Assembly (NCBI GenBank): GCA_002403855.1
Contig: DHIO01000020.1
Location: 14,193-33,792 of the forward strand
Reading direction: 5' to 3'
Source: Acidimicrobiia bacterium UBA4744
Lineage (GTDB): Bacteria > Actinomycetota > Acidimicrobiia > Spongiisociales > UBA4744
DNA: 19,600 nucleotides
Shown piece after piece: positions 6,172 to 14,801 of this stretch (position 1 is its first letter; each line of letters opens with the position of its first letter). A program made the translations under genes and the position numbers. The notes beneath the pieces were generated by a model. The model was not told the DNA's origin and searched no databases. It saw nothing but the letters and a program-made list of their open reading frames with translations.

Positions 6172-8394
6172 ATGACGTCGAAACTCGTCACCTGGGAAGT
6201 CCGCCAGGGGGTGGGAGAATCACCGGTTCGGCCCGAAGGCCCCGACAAGGCCACGGGGAACTTCGCTTTCGCCTCGGACCTCTTCGCCGATCACATGCTG
6301 TGGGGCGCCACCCGGCGATCGCCCTACGCTCATGCACGCTTGGTGAGCATCGACACAACCCCGGCTGTGGTGATGCCCGGAGTTCAGGCAGTGCTGACCT
6401 ACGAGGATCTAGGCGATCGTCCCGGATTTGGGGTGATGGTTCCCGACCAACCCGTGCTGGTGAATGAGTTCGTGCAGTTCTGGGGCGAACCGATCGCGTT
6501 GGTGGCCGCCGACGATCCCCAGACCGCCCGCCGAGCGGCTGCCGCCATCATCGTCGAACTGGAGGAACTGGACCCGCTGGTCGATCCCGAGGAAGCCGAC
6601 CGGCTCGATTCGGTGTTCGAAAGGGCCCGGGTTCGGCGCGGCGATCAGAACCGGCATGGGGAAGTGGTCGTCCAAGGCTATTACGAACTCGGGCAACAGG
6701 ATCAGGCTCCGCTCGGCACCGAAGCCGGCCTGGCGGTTCCGGACGGCGCAGGTGGCGTTGACCTCTGGGTGACCTCCCAGTGGGTTCACGAAGACCACAA
6801 GCAGATCGTGGCGAGCCTCGGCCTTTCTCCCGAACAGGTGCGCTGCCACCCCACCGGCATCGGTGGGGCTTTCGGGGCGCGGGAAGACATGAGCCTTCAC
6901 GTCCATCTCTGCTGGTTGGCGCTGCGGACCGGACGACCGGTGAAGATGGTCACGGACCGGTCGGAGTCGTTCGTCGCCCACGTCCACCGTCATCCGGCCC
7001 GCATGTGGTACAGGCACGAAGCGAGCCGGAACGGAGAACTGGTGCGGGTCGAGGCACGCATCATCCTCGACGGCGGCGCATATATGTCGACCACCCCGCA
7101 GGTGCTTCGGAATTCGGCGTTGTTCGGTGCGGGTCCGTATTTGGTCGAAAGTGTGGCGATCGATGCCGCCGGAGTGAAGACCAACAATCCACCGGCGGGA
7201 GCCATGCGGGGTTTCGGCAATGTCCAAGCGTGCTTTGCCGTCGAGATGCAGATGACGCGTCTGGCGGAGGAGTTGGGGATGGGTCAGCTCGAGCTGCGCC
7301 GGATGAATGCCCTGGATCACGGCGACCGGATGGCGACCACCGGCCAGTTGATCGAAGGCTCTCTACCGACGCGGGCCGTCATCGACGCCCTGGCGGAGAT
7401 CCCGATTCCGGACACTACGGTGCCGGAGGATCTTCGGTCGCTTCCCGGAGGTACCGGGAACACGACGGGGGCCGCAGATGTCCGGCGTGGAGTCGGCTAC
7501 GGGGTCTCGATCAAGAATCTGGGCTTTTCGGCAGGATGGGACGACTACGCCGAGGCCCGGGTGGTGCTGACCGGATCGGGGCTCGAGGTGCACACCGCCG
7601 CTATCGAAGTCGGCCAGGGGATGGTCACCGTTCTCCAGCAGCTCGCCCGGACGGCCACCGGAATCGAGCGAGTGGCCGTCGTCTTCGCCGACACGTCCCA
7701 AATCGGGGATGCCGGCTCAACGTCGGCGTCGCGCCAGACCCAGATCACCGGGGGGGCGGTATACGAGGCAGGTCGGAAGCTGCGGGCCGAGGTCCTCGAG
7801 CGCTTCGGAGGTGATGAGCTGACCGACGCCGGGGTGTGGCGAAACGGAGAGTTGCTCGCAACGCTGGGTGAGGTCTGTGCGGGCGGCCCCATCCAGAGCA
7901 CCTTCGAGTTCCACCATCCCGAGACGACCCCGGTCGATGAGAACGGCCAGGGAAGCCCTTTTGCCGATCTGGCCGTTGCCGCTCATCGGGCGGTCGTGGA
8001 CGTTGACCCGGAGCTGGGGCTCGTGCGGGTCGTCCAGGTCGACACCGCCCAGGACGTGGGCAAGGTGGTACACCCGGTGGCTTTGCGGGGACAGGTCGAA
8101 GGCGGGACGCTCCAGGGAGTTGGTCTGGCGGTCATGGAAGAGTTGGTGGTCGAACGGGGCCGGATCCTCAATGCTTCGTTCACCGACTACCTTCTTCCCA
8201 CCTTCAGCGACGCTCCCGACGTCGAATGTCGGTTCATCGAAGAGCCGTCCCATTGGGGACCGCTCGGCATCAAAGGCGCCGGGGAACCTCCCGCCATCTC
8301 GTCCACGCCGGCGGTTGTTGCGGCGATCGCCGACGCGATCGGCCGGCCGCTCACCCGAGCTCCGGTCCGACCTCAGGACATTGTCGGTCTCTAG
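6172..8394 (+). CDS. Molybdenum hydroxylase large subunit (xanthine dehydrogenase family)
   Basis: A 740-residue molybdopterin-binding subunit of the xanthine dehydrogenase family, about the normal length for a separate large subunit. Seen are GIGGAFGARED (229-239), AMRGFGN (344-350; its Arg346 corresponds to the substrate-binding Arg of FRGFG in xanthine oxidases), a GQGMVT block, and GAGEPP near the C-terminus with E705 at the position of the catalytic Glu. The role would be hydroxylation of a purine such as hypoxanthine or xanthine using the Mo-pterin cofactor. The FAD and 2Fe-2S subunits normally needed for electron transfer are not in this window and must be encoded elsewhere. The start is the ATG at 6172 with GGAGGA four bases before it; an upstream in-frame ATG at 6136 lies inside the previous gene and lacks such a site. 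Confidence 0.88.
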   Translation: MTSKLVTWEVRQGVGESPVRPEGPDKATGNFAFASDLFADHMLWGATRRSPYAHARLVSIDTTPAVVMPGVQAVLTYEDLGDRPGFGVMVPDQPVLVNEFVQFWGEPIALVAADDPQTARRAAAAIIVELEELDPLVDPEEADRLDSVFERARVRRGDQNRHGEVVVQGYYELGQQDQAPLGTEAGLAVPDGAGGVDLWVTSQWVHEDHKQIVASLGLSPEQVRCHPTGIGGAFGAREDMSLHVHLCWLALRTGRPVKMVTDRSESFVAHVHRHPARMWYRHEASRNGELVRVEARIILDGGAYMSTTPQVLRNSALFGAGPYLVESVAIDAAGVKTNNPPAGAMRGFGNVQACFAVEMQMTRLAEELGMGQLELRRMNALDHGDRMATTGQLIEGSLPTRAVIDALAEIPIPDTTVPEDLRSLPGGTGNTTGAADVRRGVGYGVSIKNLGFSAGWDDYAEARVVLTGSGLEVHTAAIEVGQGMVTVLQQLARTATGIERVAVVFADTSQIGDAGSTSASRQTQITGGAVYEAGRKLRAEVLERFGGDELTDAGVWRNGELLATLGEVCAGGPIQSTFEFHHPETTPVDENGQGSPFADLAVAAHRAVVDVDPELGLVRVVQVDTAQDVGKVVHPVALRGQVEGGTLQGVGLAVMEELVVERGRILNASFTDYLLPTFSDAPDVECRFIEEPSHWGPLGIKGAGEPPAISSTPAVVAAIADAIGRPLTRAPVRPQDIVGL

Positions 8395-8432
8395 GATCGA
8401 TCCGGCCATGTGCGGCTAGAAACCGTCCGCCG

Positions 8433-8921
8433 CTACTCAGAGGTTTGATCCCGATTGGGACCGGGCACTTCGTGCACTTCGAATCCCTCGGTGCCGATGG
8501 TCGCCGCCAGCTCCGCGCTGCGGGCGGCTTGCCGCTTGATGGTGGCGGCAGGTTGGGGAGTGTCCCGCCGCTCGTTGCGAGCGAGGCATGTCCCCACATC
8601 GGTAGAGAAGAGCACGGCAATCGCCGGGATCGAATGGGTTCGAGCCGCGTCACGCCAACGGGCCCGCCGGCCGTCATCGAGGCCGGGCGTGTCGACCACT
8701 ACCGTCAGTCCCCGACCGAGCCGAACGTCCACGATCCGGTCGAGGAGTCCGAATGCGACCGGGGCCGAAACCGGATCGTGTTCATCCTTCCCGACTGCCC
8801 CTTGGAGCTGTGACAGTGAGACGATCTCGTTTGCACGAAATCGCTCCGCGGCCCAGGTCGACTTGCCGGATCCGGAAGGACCGATCAGCACCACCAAACT
8901 CGGATCGGGGAATTCACCCAT
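8433..8921 (-). CDS. Small P-loop protein resembling the kinase domain of bacterial Pnkp
   Basis: A 162-residue single-domain P-loop protein. Walker A is GPSGSGKST (14-22). The order of segments VVLIGPSGSGKST, KDEHD, LTVVVDTPG, RRARW, CLARNERR and EGFEVHEV matches the polynucleotide kinase domain of bacterial Pnkp and related predicted kinases. In that family the segment after Walker A reads SSDxxR, carrying the catalytic Asp and a phosphate-contacting Arg; here it reads SLSQLQ, with S37 and Q40 at those sites. It may therefore be a non-catalytic or altered kinase. ATG at 8921 is preferred; GTG 8924 and TTG 8933 are in-frame alternatives, and the ribosome binding site is weak. It is the last gene of the transporter operon, 23 bp after the permease. 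Confidence 0.7.
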   Translation of the reverse strand: MGEFPDPSLVVLIGPSGSGKSTWAAERFRANEIVSLSQLQGAVGKDEHDPVSAPVAFGLLDRIVDVRLGRGLTVVVDTPGLDDGRRARWRDAARTHSIPAIAVLFSTDVGTCLARNERRDTPQPAATIKRQAARSAELAATIGTEGFEVHEVPGPNRDQTSE

Positions 8922-8944
8922 CACTCGAACCAACCTGCCGACGC

Positions 8945-9877
8945 TCAGCGCTCTTCCCGGAAGAACGGTACCGCCAGAGCGGCCGGAGCAACTGTGGCTC
9001 TCTTACCGAGATTCCTCAGGACGGCGACGACGATCAGCGCCAGGGTGATCAGGTACGGCAGCATGTTCAGCACCTGACCGGGGATGTTCCAGCCCCGGTC
9101 CTGGGCGATGAACGAAACGGAGATCAACGCTCCGAAGAGCACCGCTCCGACGACCAAACGGCCCGGGCGCCACATCGCGAAGATCACTACCGCCAGGGCG
9201 ATCCAACCCCGCCCGGCGACGACATTGGGAGTCCATCCCGGGGTGAATGCCAGCGAGAGGGTGGCTCCCCCGATTCCGGCCAGCGCCCCGCCGAGGATCG
9301 CGTAGAAGGAGCGAATTCCCATCACGGAAACCCCGGTGGCGTCGGCGGCCGAGGGGTCCTCACCGATCGCGCGCAGGTTGATTCCGTGCCGGGTGCGGTT
9401 CAACAGGAACCAGACGATGAACGGCATGATGAAGTACCCGAAATAGACGAGCACGTCGTGGTCGAACAGGGCCGGGCCGAGGTAGGGGATTTCCGCTAGT
9501 CCGGGGATCGGGACGGATTCGAAGGTGAGCGGCGAAGGATTTCCGGTGACCGGGCCGCCGAGGTGAGCGGCCAGACCGGTACCGACCAGGAACAGGGCCA
9601 GACCCGACAGCACCTGGTTGGCCCGGAATACGACCGTGGTCAGCATGAACACGACTCCCATCCCGGCCCCAACCAGGATTGCCACGCCCAGTGCTATGAA
9701 CGGCGACGAGGCCCATTGGGCGGCGAGTACCGCGGAAGCGGCTCCAATGGCGATGATGCCCTCGAGGCCGAGGTTGAGAACTCCGGTTCGTTCCAGCAGC
9801 AGTTCGCCCATGCCGGCGAAGACGATCACCGCGCCGGCATCGATGGCGGTGCTGATGACGTTGGTGAGGGTGTCCAT
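8945..9877 (-). CDS. Nucleoside ABC transporter permease (second subunit, NupQ/YufQ-like)
   Basis: A 310-residue polytopic membrane protein of the branched-chain/BMP-linked permease family, with roughly eight to ten hydrophobic segments. ERTGVLNLGLEG (about 29-40) is the family hallmark in the first third. GEDPSAADATGVSV (about 172-185) is the cytoplasmic loop that contacts the ATPase. Together with the neighbouring permease it would form the channel of a nucleoside importer. Its ATG at 9877 is 2 bp after the stop of the upstream permease, so translation is likely coupled. Confidence 0.9.
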   Translation of the reverse strand: MDTLTNVISTAIDAGAVIVFAGMGELLLERTGVLNLGLEGIIAIGAASAVLAAQWASSPFIALGVAILVGAGMGVVFMLTTVVFRANQVLSGLALFLVGTGLAAHLGGPVTGNPSPLTFESVPIPGLAEIPYLGPALFDHDVLVYFGYFIMPFIVWFLLNRTRHGINLRAIGEDPSAADATGVSVMGIRSFYAILGGALAGIGGATLSLAFTPGWTPNVVAGRGWIALAVVIFAMWRPGRLVVGAVLFGALISVSFIAQDRGWNIPGQVLNMLPYLITLALIVVAVLRNLGKRATVAPAALAVPFFREER

Positions 9878-9879
9878 CC

Positions 9880-10994
9880 CTATGCCTCGGCCGGGGGCGG
9901 TTCGGGAAGCGAAGCCGGTTCGGGCGGTGGTGCTCTCTCCTCGGATCGTTGGACCACCAGCCGGTACCGGGTCGCAACCTCGGCCACGCCAACCGACAGG
10001 AGGATGAAACCGTAGATGGCGAGGACCAGGTTGACGGTGATCGACGCTCCGGCCTGGGTAGACAGCACGATTCCGGAGTGGAGGAGGAACGAAACGAAGA
10101 ACCCGACGATCAACAGGCCGACGAAGGAGGCGCCGACCAGGGCCGCCACCATGAAGCCGGAGATGCCGTAGCTGTTCTCGAGGGTGCCGGAGAGTCGATG
10201 CACGGAGCCGGTCAGCTGGATCATGCCGGAGAGGCCACCGATCGCACCGCTCAGCACCAACACGGAAACGATCCGGCGTTTCACGGGGATGCCGGCGAAC
10301 CCGGCTGCCGAACGATTACCACCGGTCAGGTCTACCTCATAGCCCCATACCGAGTGCCGGAACACGGCTGCGAATATGAACACCAGGGCCACCGGGACGA
10401 GGAACCCGGTGTGCAGGGTGATCGCCCCCGGGAAGAGGGGCAGCTCCACCGCGATCCGTGGAGTGGCGCTCAGGGTCCCGAGGTTCGGGTCGCGCCACAT
10501 GTCCGTGGACCACCAGATGACCCACTGCACGGCAACGAAGTTCAACAGGAGCGTGGTTACCACCTCGTTGATGTCTAGGTACGCCTTGGCGAGGGCTGGT
10601 CCGAGGGCCCATAACCCGCCGCAGACGGCGGCCGAGATGGCCATCAGCACAACGCTGATAAGGGCGGGCCCGTCATAGTGGAGACCGACCAGCGCGGCTC
10701 CCCAGGCACCCATGTAGAACTGGCCGGCGACCCCGATATTCCACACTCGGGCGCGGAAACCGATGGCCACGGCGACAGCCGCCATCAGGATCGGGGTGGC
10801 GATCAGCAGAGTGTCTTCGAAACCGATCTGGCTCCGGAAGGTCGAGCGGAAGGAGATATCGGCGATCGAGGTCGGATTCTCTCCCGCGATGAGGAGAATC
10901 AACCCGGTCAGGAACAGCGCAATCAATCCGCCCAGGAGCCGGATGACAAATGCCCGGCGGGTGCTGATGTCGAGCCGCCTCCGCAGTTGGATGT

Positions 10995-10998
<4 letters not shown>
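9880..10998 (-). CDS. Nucleoside ABC transporter permease (first subunit, NupP/YufP-like)
   Basis: A 372-residue membrane protein of the same permease superfamily. It has an N-terminal transmembrane segment (about 20-38), then GFRARVWNIGVAGQFYMGAW (about 80-99), which is the counterpart of the LNLGLEG motif in this subunit type, NEVVTTLLLNF, and a GGNRSAAGFAGIPV cytoplasmic loop. A proline- and glutamate-rich tail (last 20 residues or so) is unusual but likely just a linker. Its ATG overlaps the stop of the ATPase gene in an ATGA arrangement, indicating tight operon coupling. Confidence 0.9.
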
Positions 10999-12533
<1,535 letters not shown>

Positions 12534-13709
12534 CTAGACGACTCCCGTCACGCCCTCGACCGACCAGTTGACGTCGTACGTCTCGCGGCGGGTCAAGGAC
12601 TCTCCCTCGGCGACCCTCTCGGTGCCCTCATTGTCGAACAGCGGTCCGTCGTATACGGTGAAGTCACCGGCCAGAAGCCCGTTGTAGGCGGCGTCTCCGG
12701 CGTCGCGAGCCTCCTGCGGAACGTTCTGACCCCAGGGGGTGATGTCGCAGCCTTCACCCATGCCGAGCAGGTCCGGTCCGTCCGGCTTGTTGGTCCAGGT
12801 TCCGTCGATTGCTTTCGTGACCTGGTCGACGTAGTAGTCGTCCCAATCGAGGGCAATGGCGTTGACGTAGGCGTTCGGTCCGAACTCCCGGTTGTCCTTG
12901 TTCCAGATGCACGACCAGACCCCGCGCTCCTCACAGATCTGCAACGGCGTGGTGTCGTCCTGGACGTCGAAGATCACATCGGCGCCGCCGTCGATCAGCG
13001 CGTTGACGGCCTGGGTGGCTGCCGGCGGATCGAAGAACGAGAAGACCATCACCACTTGCAGTTCGACGTCCGGGTTGACGCTGCGGGCGCCGAGCAGGAA
13101 CGCGTTGGTGTCGTTGAACACCGTGGCGGTCGGGAAGGCGCCCACATAGCCGAGGCGGCCGGTCTCGGTCAGCTTGCCGGCCGCGACACCAAGGACATAG
13201 GCCGGATCTTGATGGGCCGGGTAGTACTGGCGGACGTTGGGAAGGTCGTAGACGTGTCCGTCGCATTCGAGGAACACGACCTCGGGATGCCGGTCGGTGA
13301 CCTCGTAGAGGAGATCAGCATATTCGGAGGCGACGATCACCATGTCGTTTCCCTGCGCGAGGTTCTCGAAGATCTGGGTGGCCTCGGCCGACAATGGGAC
13401 GTTGTCGATCCAAACCGATGCATCGACATTCGGGACCCGCTCCTGGACGGCCAACCGGCCGATATCGTGGGTCGTCGACCAGCCGTTGTCGTCCCGTGGG
13501 CTGATGTAGGCGAAGCCGACCTTGAACGGCTCGGACGGAGCGGCCGTCGTTCCGGGAGCGGCCGTCGTGGTCGTCTCTTCAGCCTCGCCGCCACAGGCTG
13601 CTAGTGCCGCCGGCCCCAGGGCCAGCGCCCCGGCGCCGATCGCGCCGCGCTTCAGGAACTCCCGGCGGCTCCAATCTCGAGGGATGTACAACCGCTTGTT
13701 CGTGGCCAT
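12534..13709 (-). CDS. BMP-family substrate-binding lipoprotein of nucleoside ABC importer, Tat-exported
   Basis: A 391-residue extracytoplasmic binding protein. The N-terminus has a twin-arginine motif SRREFLK (14-20), a hydrophobic stretch, and a lipobox ALAAC with lipidated C39. A Thr/Ala-rich linker follows (about 44-60), then the BMP domain starting VGFAYISPRDDNGWS. Family members bind purine nucleosides, which agrees with the deaminase neighbours. The ATG at 13709 has AGGAGG six bases upstream; the open frame continues upstream to 13754 but without signal-peptide sense. It is the first gene of the five-gene minus-strand operon. Confidence 0.92.
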   Translation of the reverse strand: MATNKRLYIPRDWSRREFLKRGAIGAGALALGPAALAACGGEAEETTTTAAPGTTAAPSEPFKVGFAYISPRDDNGWSTTHDIGRLAVQERVPNVDASVWIDNVPLSAEATQIFENLAQGNDMVIVASEYADLLYEVTDRHPEVVFLECDGHVYDLPNVRQYYPAHQDPAYVLGVAAGKLTETGRLGYVGAFPTATVFNDTNAFLLGARSVNPDVELQVVMVFSFFDPPAATQAVNALIDGGADVIFDVQDDTTPLQICEERGVWSCIWNKDNREFGPNAYVNAIALDWDDYYVDQVTKAIDGTWTNKPDGPDLLGMGEGCDITPWGQNVPQEARDAGDAAYNGLLAGDFTVYDGPLFDNEGTERVAEGESLTRRETYDVNWSVEGVTGVV

Positions 13710-13994
13710 GCCGTTCCTCCTAGTCTGACAGCCAACCGGTACGGTCGGAGGCATCCGATGACGCCCGTGGACGGGACACTACGCGACGAAACCGATCCGT
13801 GGGGAATCGAAGCGTGGCGAACGACGGCAGCCGGTATCCATCCAACGCTCTGGCATGCGATCTGTTCACGCAACTCGCTACCGCCGTGTGCGCAGGATTG
13901 AAGCAGTTCTCCCCGTGTCGATCAACCGCCTCATGGCATCACCCGAGCCAAGCTACGCTCGACCGGCGGCCATCAAGAACGAGAGGAGCGAGAG
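13710..13994. promoter_or_regulatory. Divergent intergenic region, importer operon / deaminase-selenoprotein operon
   Basis: This 285-bp non-coding stretch must contain promoters for both directions. For the minus-strand importer operon, TAGTGT (complement of 13776-13781) is a possible -10 without a clear -35. Next to it CCCGT-GG-ACGGG (13764-13775) is a small dyad that could be an operator. For the plus strand, TACGCT (13954-13959) is a possible -10, also with a poor -35. No coding sequence is supported here. Confidence 0.3.
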
Positions 13995-14477
13995 ATGGTG
14001 ACACTTGGCAAGGAGGACGAGCGGTTGCTGCGTCGAGCGATCGAGGTATCACGGCGCTCTCGAGAGAACGGCAATCATCCCTTCGGAGCGTTGCTGGCCG
14101 ATGAGAACGGCCGGGTGCTCCTGGAGGCGGAGAACTCGGTGGTCACCACCGGAGATGCCACCGGTCACGCCGAGACCAACCTGATCCGTATGGCCAGTAC
14201 GACTCTAAGCGATGAAGTGATCGCCCGAGCGACGATGTACGTCAGTGGCGAATCGTGCGCAATGTGCTCGGGAGCGATCTACTGGGGCGGGATCAACCGA
14301 CTGGTCTACGCAATGGCGGAATCCGACCTGTTGGCTTTGACCGGCAATCATCCTGAGAACCCGACCATGACCCTCGACTGCCGGGTCGTGCTGGGATCGG
14401 GACAGCGCCAAATCGAAGTGATTGGGCCGGCCCTCGTTGAAGAATCCGTCGCCGTCCACGAAGGGTTCTGGACGTAG
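13995..14477 (+). CDS. CDA-fold nucleoside / guanine deaminase
   Basis: A 160-residue zinc-dependent deaminase of the cytidine-deaminase-like superfamily, in the guanine deaminase / tRNA-adenosine-deaminase-like branch. Zinc ligands and the proton shuttle are H58-A-E60 and C88-A-M-C91; the residue before the first Cys is Ser where most members have Pro. HPFGALL (28-34) is the substrate-pocket strand typical of guanine deaminase-like proteins. The ATG at 13995 has AGGAG six bases upstream. Free purine or nucleoside deamination is more likely than tRNA editing, given the transporter and deaminase neighbours and the lack of a basic RNA-binding tail. It precedes the CMD-like gene by 39 bp in the same direction. 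Confidence 0.85.
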   Translation: MVTLGKEDERLLRRAIEVSRRSRENGNHPFGALLADENGRVLLEAENSVVTTGDATGHAETNLIRMASTTLSDEVIARATMYVSGESCAMCSGAIYWGGINRLVYAMAESDLLALTGNHPENPTMTLDCRVVLGSGQRQIEVIGPALVEESVAVHEGFWT

Positions 14478-14516
14478 TCGAGGCCGGAGAGCAACAGGCA
14501 GATCAGGAGGCAAAGC

Positions 14517-14801
14517 GTGGCGTCAGAGCAAATGCAGAAGTACGAGCAGTTCTACGAATCCGCCCGACAGAGCGAGGTCTTCGACGAGCGGACCGCCGTC
14601 CTCCTTCACCTCGCCGCAGCGATGGCCCGAGGATGCGAACCATGAATGACCTTCTACTTTGGCGTGGCCAGAGAGGAAGGAATTTCTGAGGCGGACATTG
14701 AGGCCGTCAACGCCATCGTGATGGCCGTCGCCGCCGGGCAGGTCCGTGCCCAGTTCGCCGACGCTCGCCAACGTCACCGGTCCGAGCACTCTGATCCTTG
14801 A
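14517..14801 (+). CDS. CMD/AhpD-like candidate selenoprotein with CxxU motif (in-frame TGA at 14643-14645)
   Basis: With the TGA at 14643-14645 read as selenocysteine, one continuous frame gives 94 residues from GTG 14517 (AGGAGG six bases upstream) to TGA 14799-14801. It is a small all-helical protein of the carboxymuconolactone decarboxylase/AhpD type: DERTAVLLHLAAAMARG, then C40-E-P-U43, then VAREEGISEADIEAVNAIVM. Family members have CxxC at this site, so U43 replaces the second redox Cys; the His usually found four residues further on is Tyr47. Similarity runs across the TGA without a break or frame change. A SECIS-like hairpin follows immediately. The likely role is a thiol/selenol redox or peroxidase-type activity in the cytosol; the partner is unknown. 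The alternatives are a nonsense mutation or two coupled mini-ORFs. The last 28 bp overlap the convergent amidohydrolase gene. Confidence 0.75.
14650..14680 (+). promoter_or_regulatory. Bacterial SECIS-like stem-loop downstream of the in-frame UGA
   Basis: The arm 14650-14663 pairs with 14667-14680 over 14 positions: 11 Watson-Crick pairs, two G-U wobbles and one A-A mismatch (14656/14674). The apical loop is GUG (14664-14666). Eighteen nucleotides separate the UGA from the loop. Bacterial SECIS elements lie inside the coding region just after the UGA, with a small apical loop starting with G/GU at roughly this distance, so the layout fits SelB binding. No folding program was run. Confidence 0.7.

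Noticed and set aside
6780..7814. A 344-codon plus-strand open frame in another register
   Set aside because: It overlaps the molybdenum hydroxylase in a different frame and encodes an Arg/Gly-rich low-complexity product typical of out-of-frame translation.
14517..14645. CMD-like gene as a 42-residue ORF, or as a pseudogene broken by TGA
   Set aside because: The frame is otherwise intact, similarity continues without a shift past the TGA, the TGA sits at the redox Cys position, and a SECIS-like stem follows. Recoding explains more than a random nonsense mutation, though it is not proven.
14646..14801. Separate 51-residue ORF starting at the ATG right after the TGA
   Set aside because: It has no ribosome binding site of its own at good spacing and would begin in the middle of the CMD helix that follows the redox motif.
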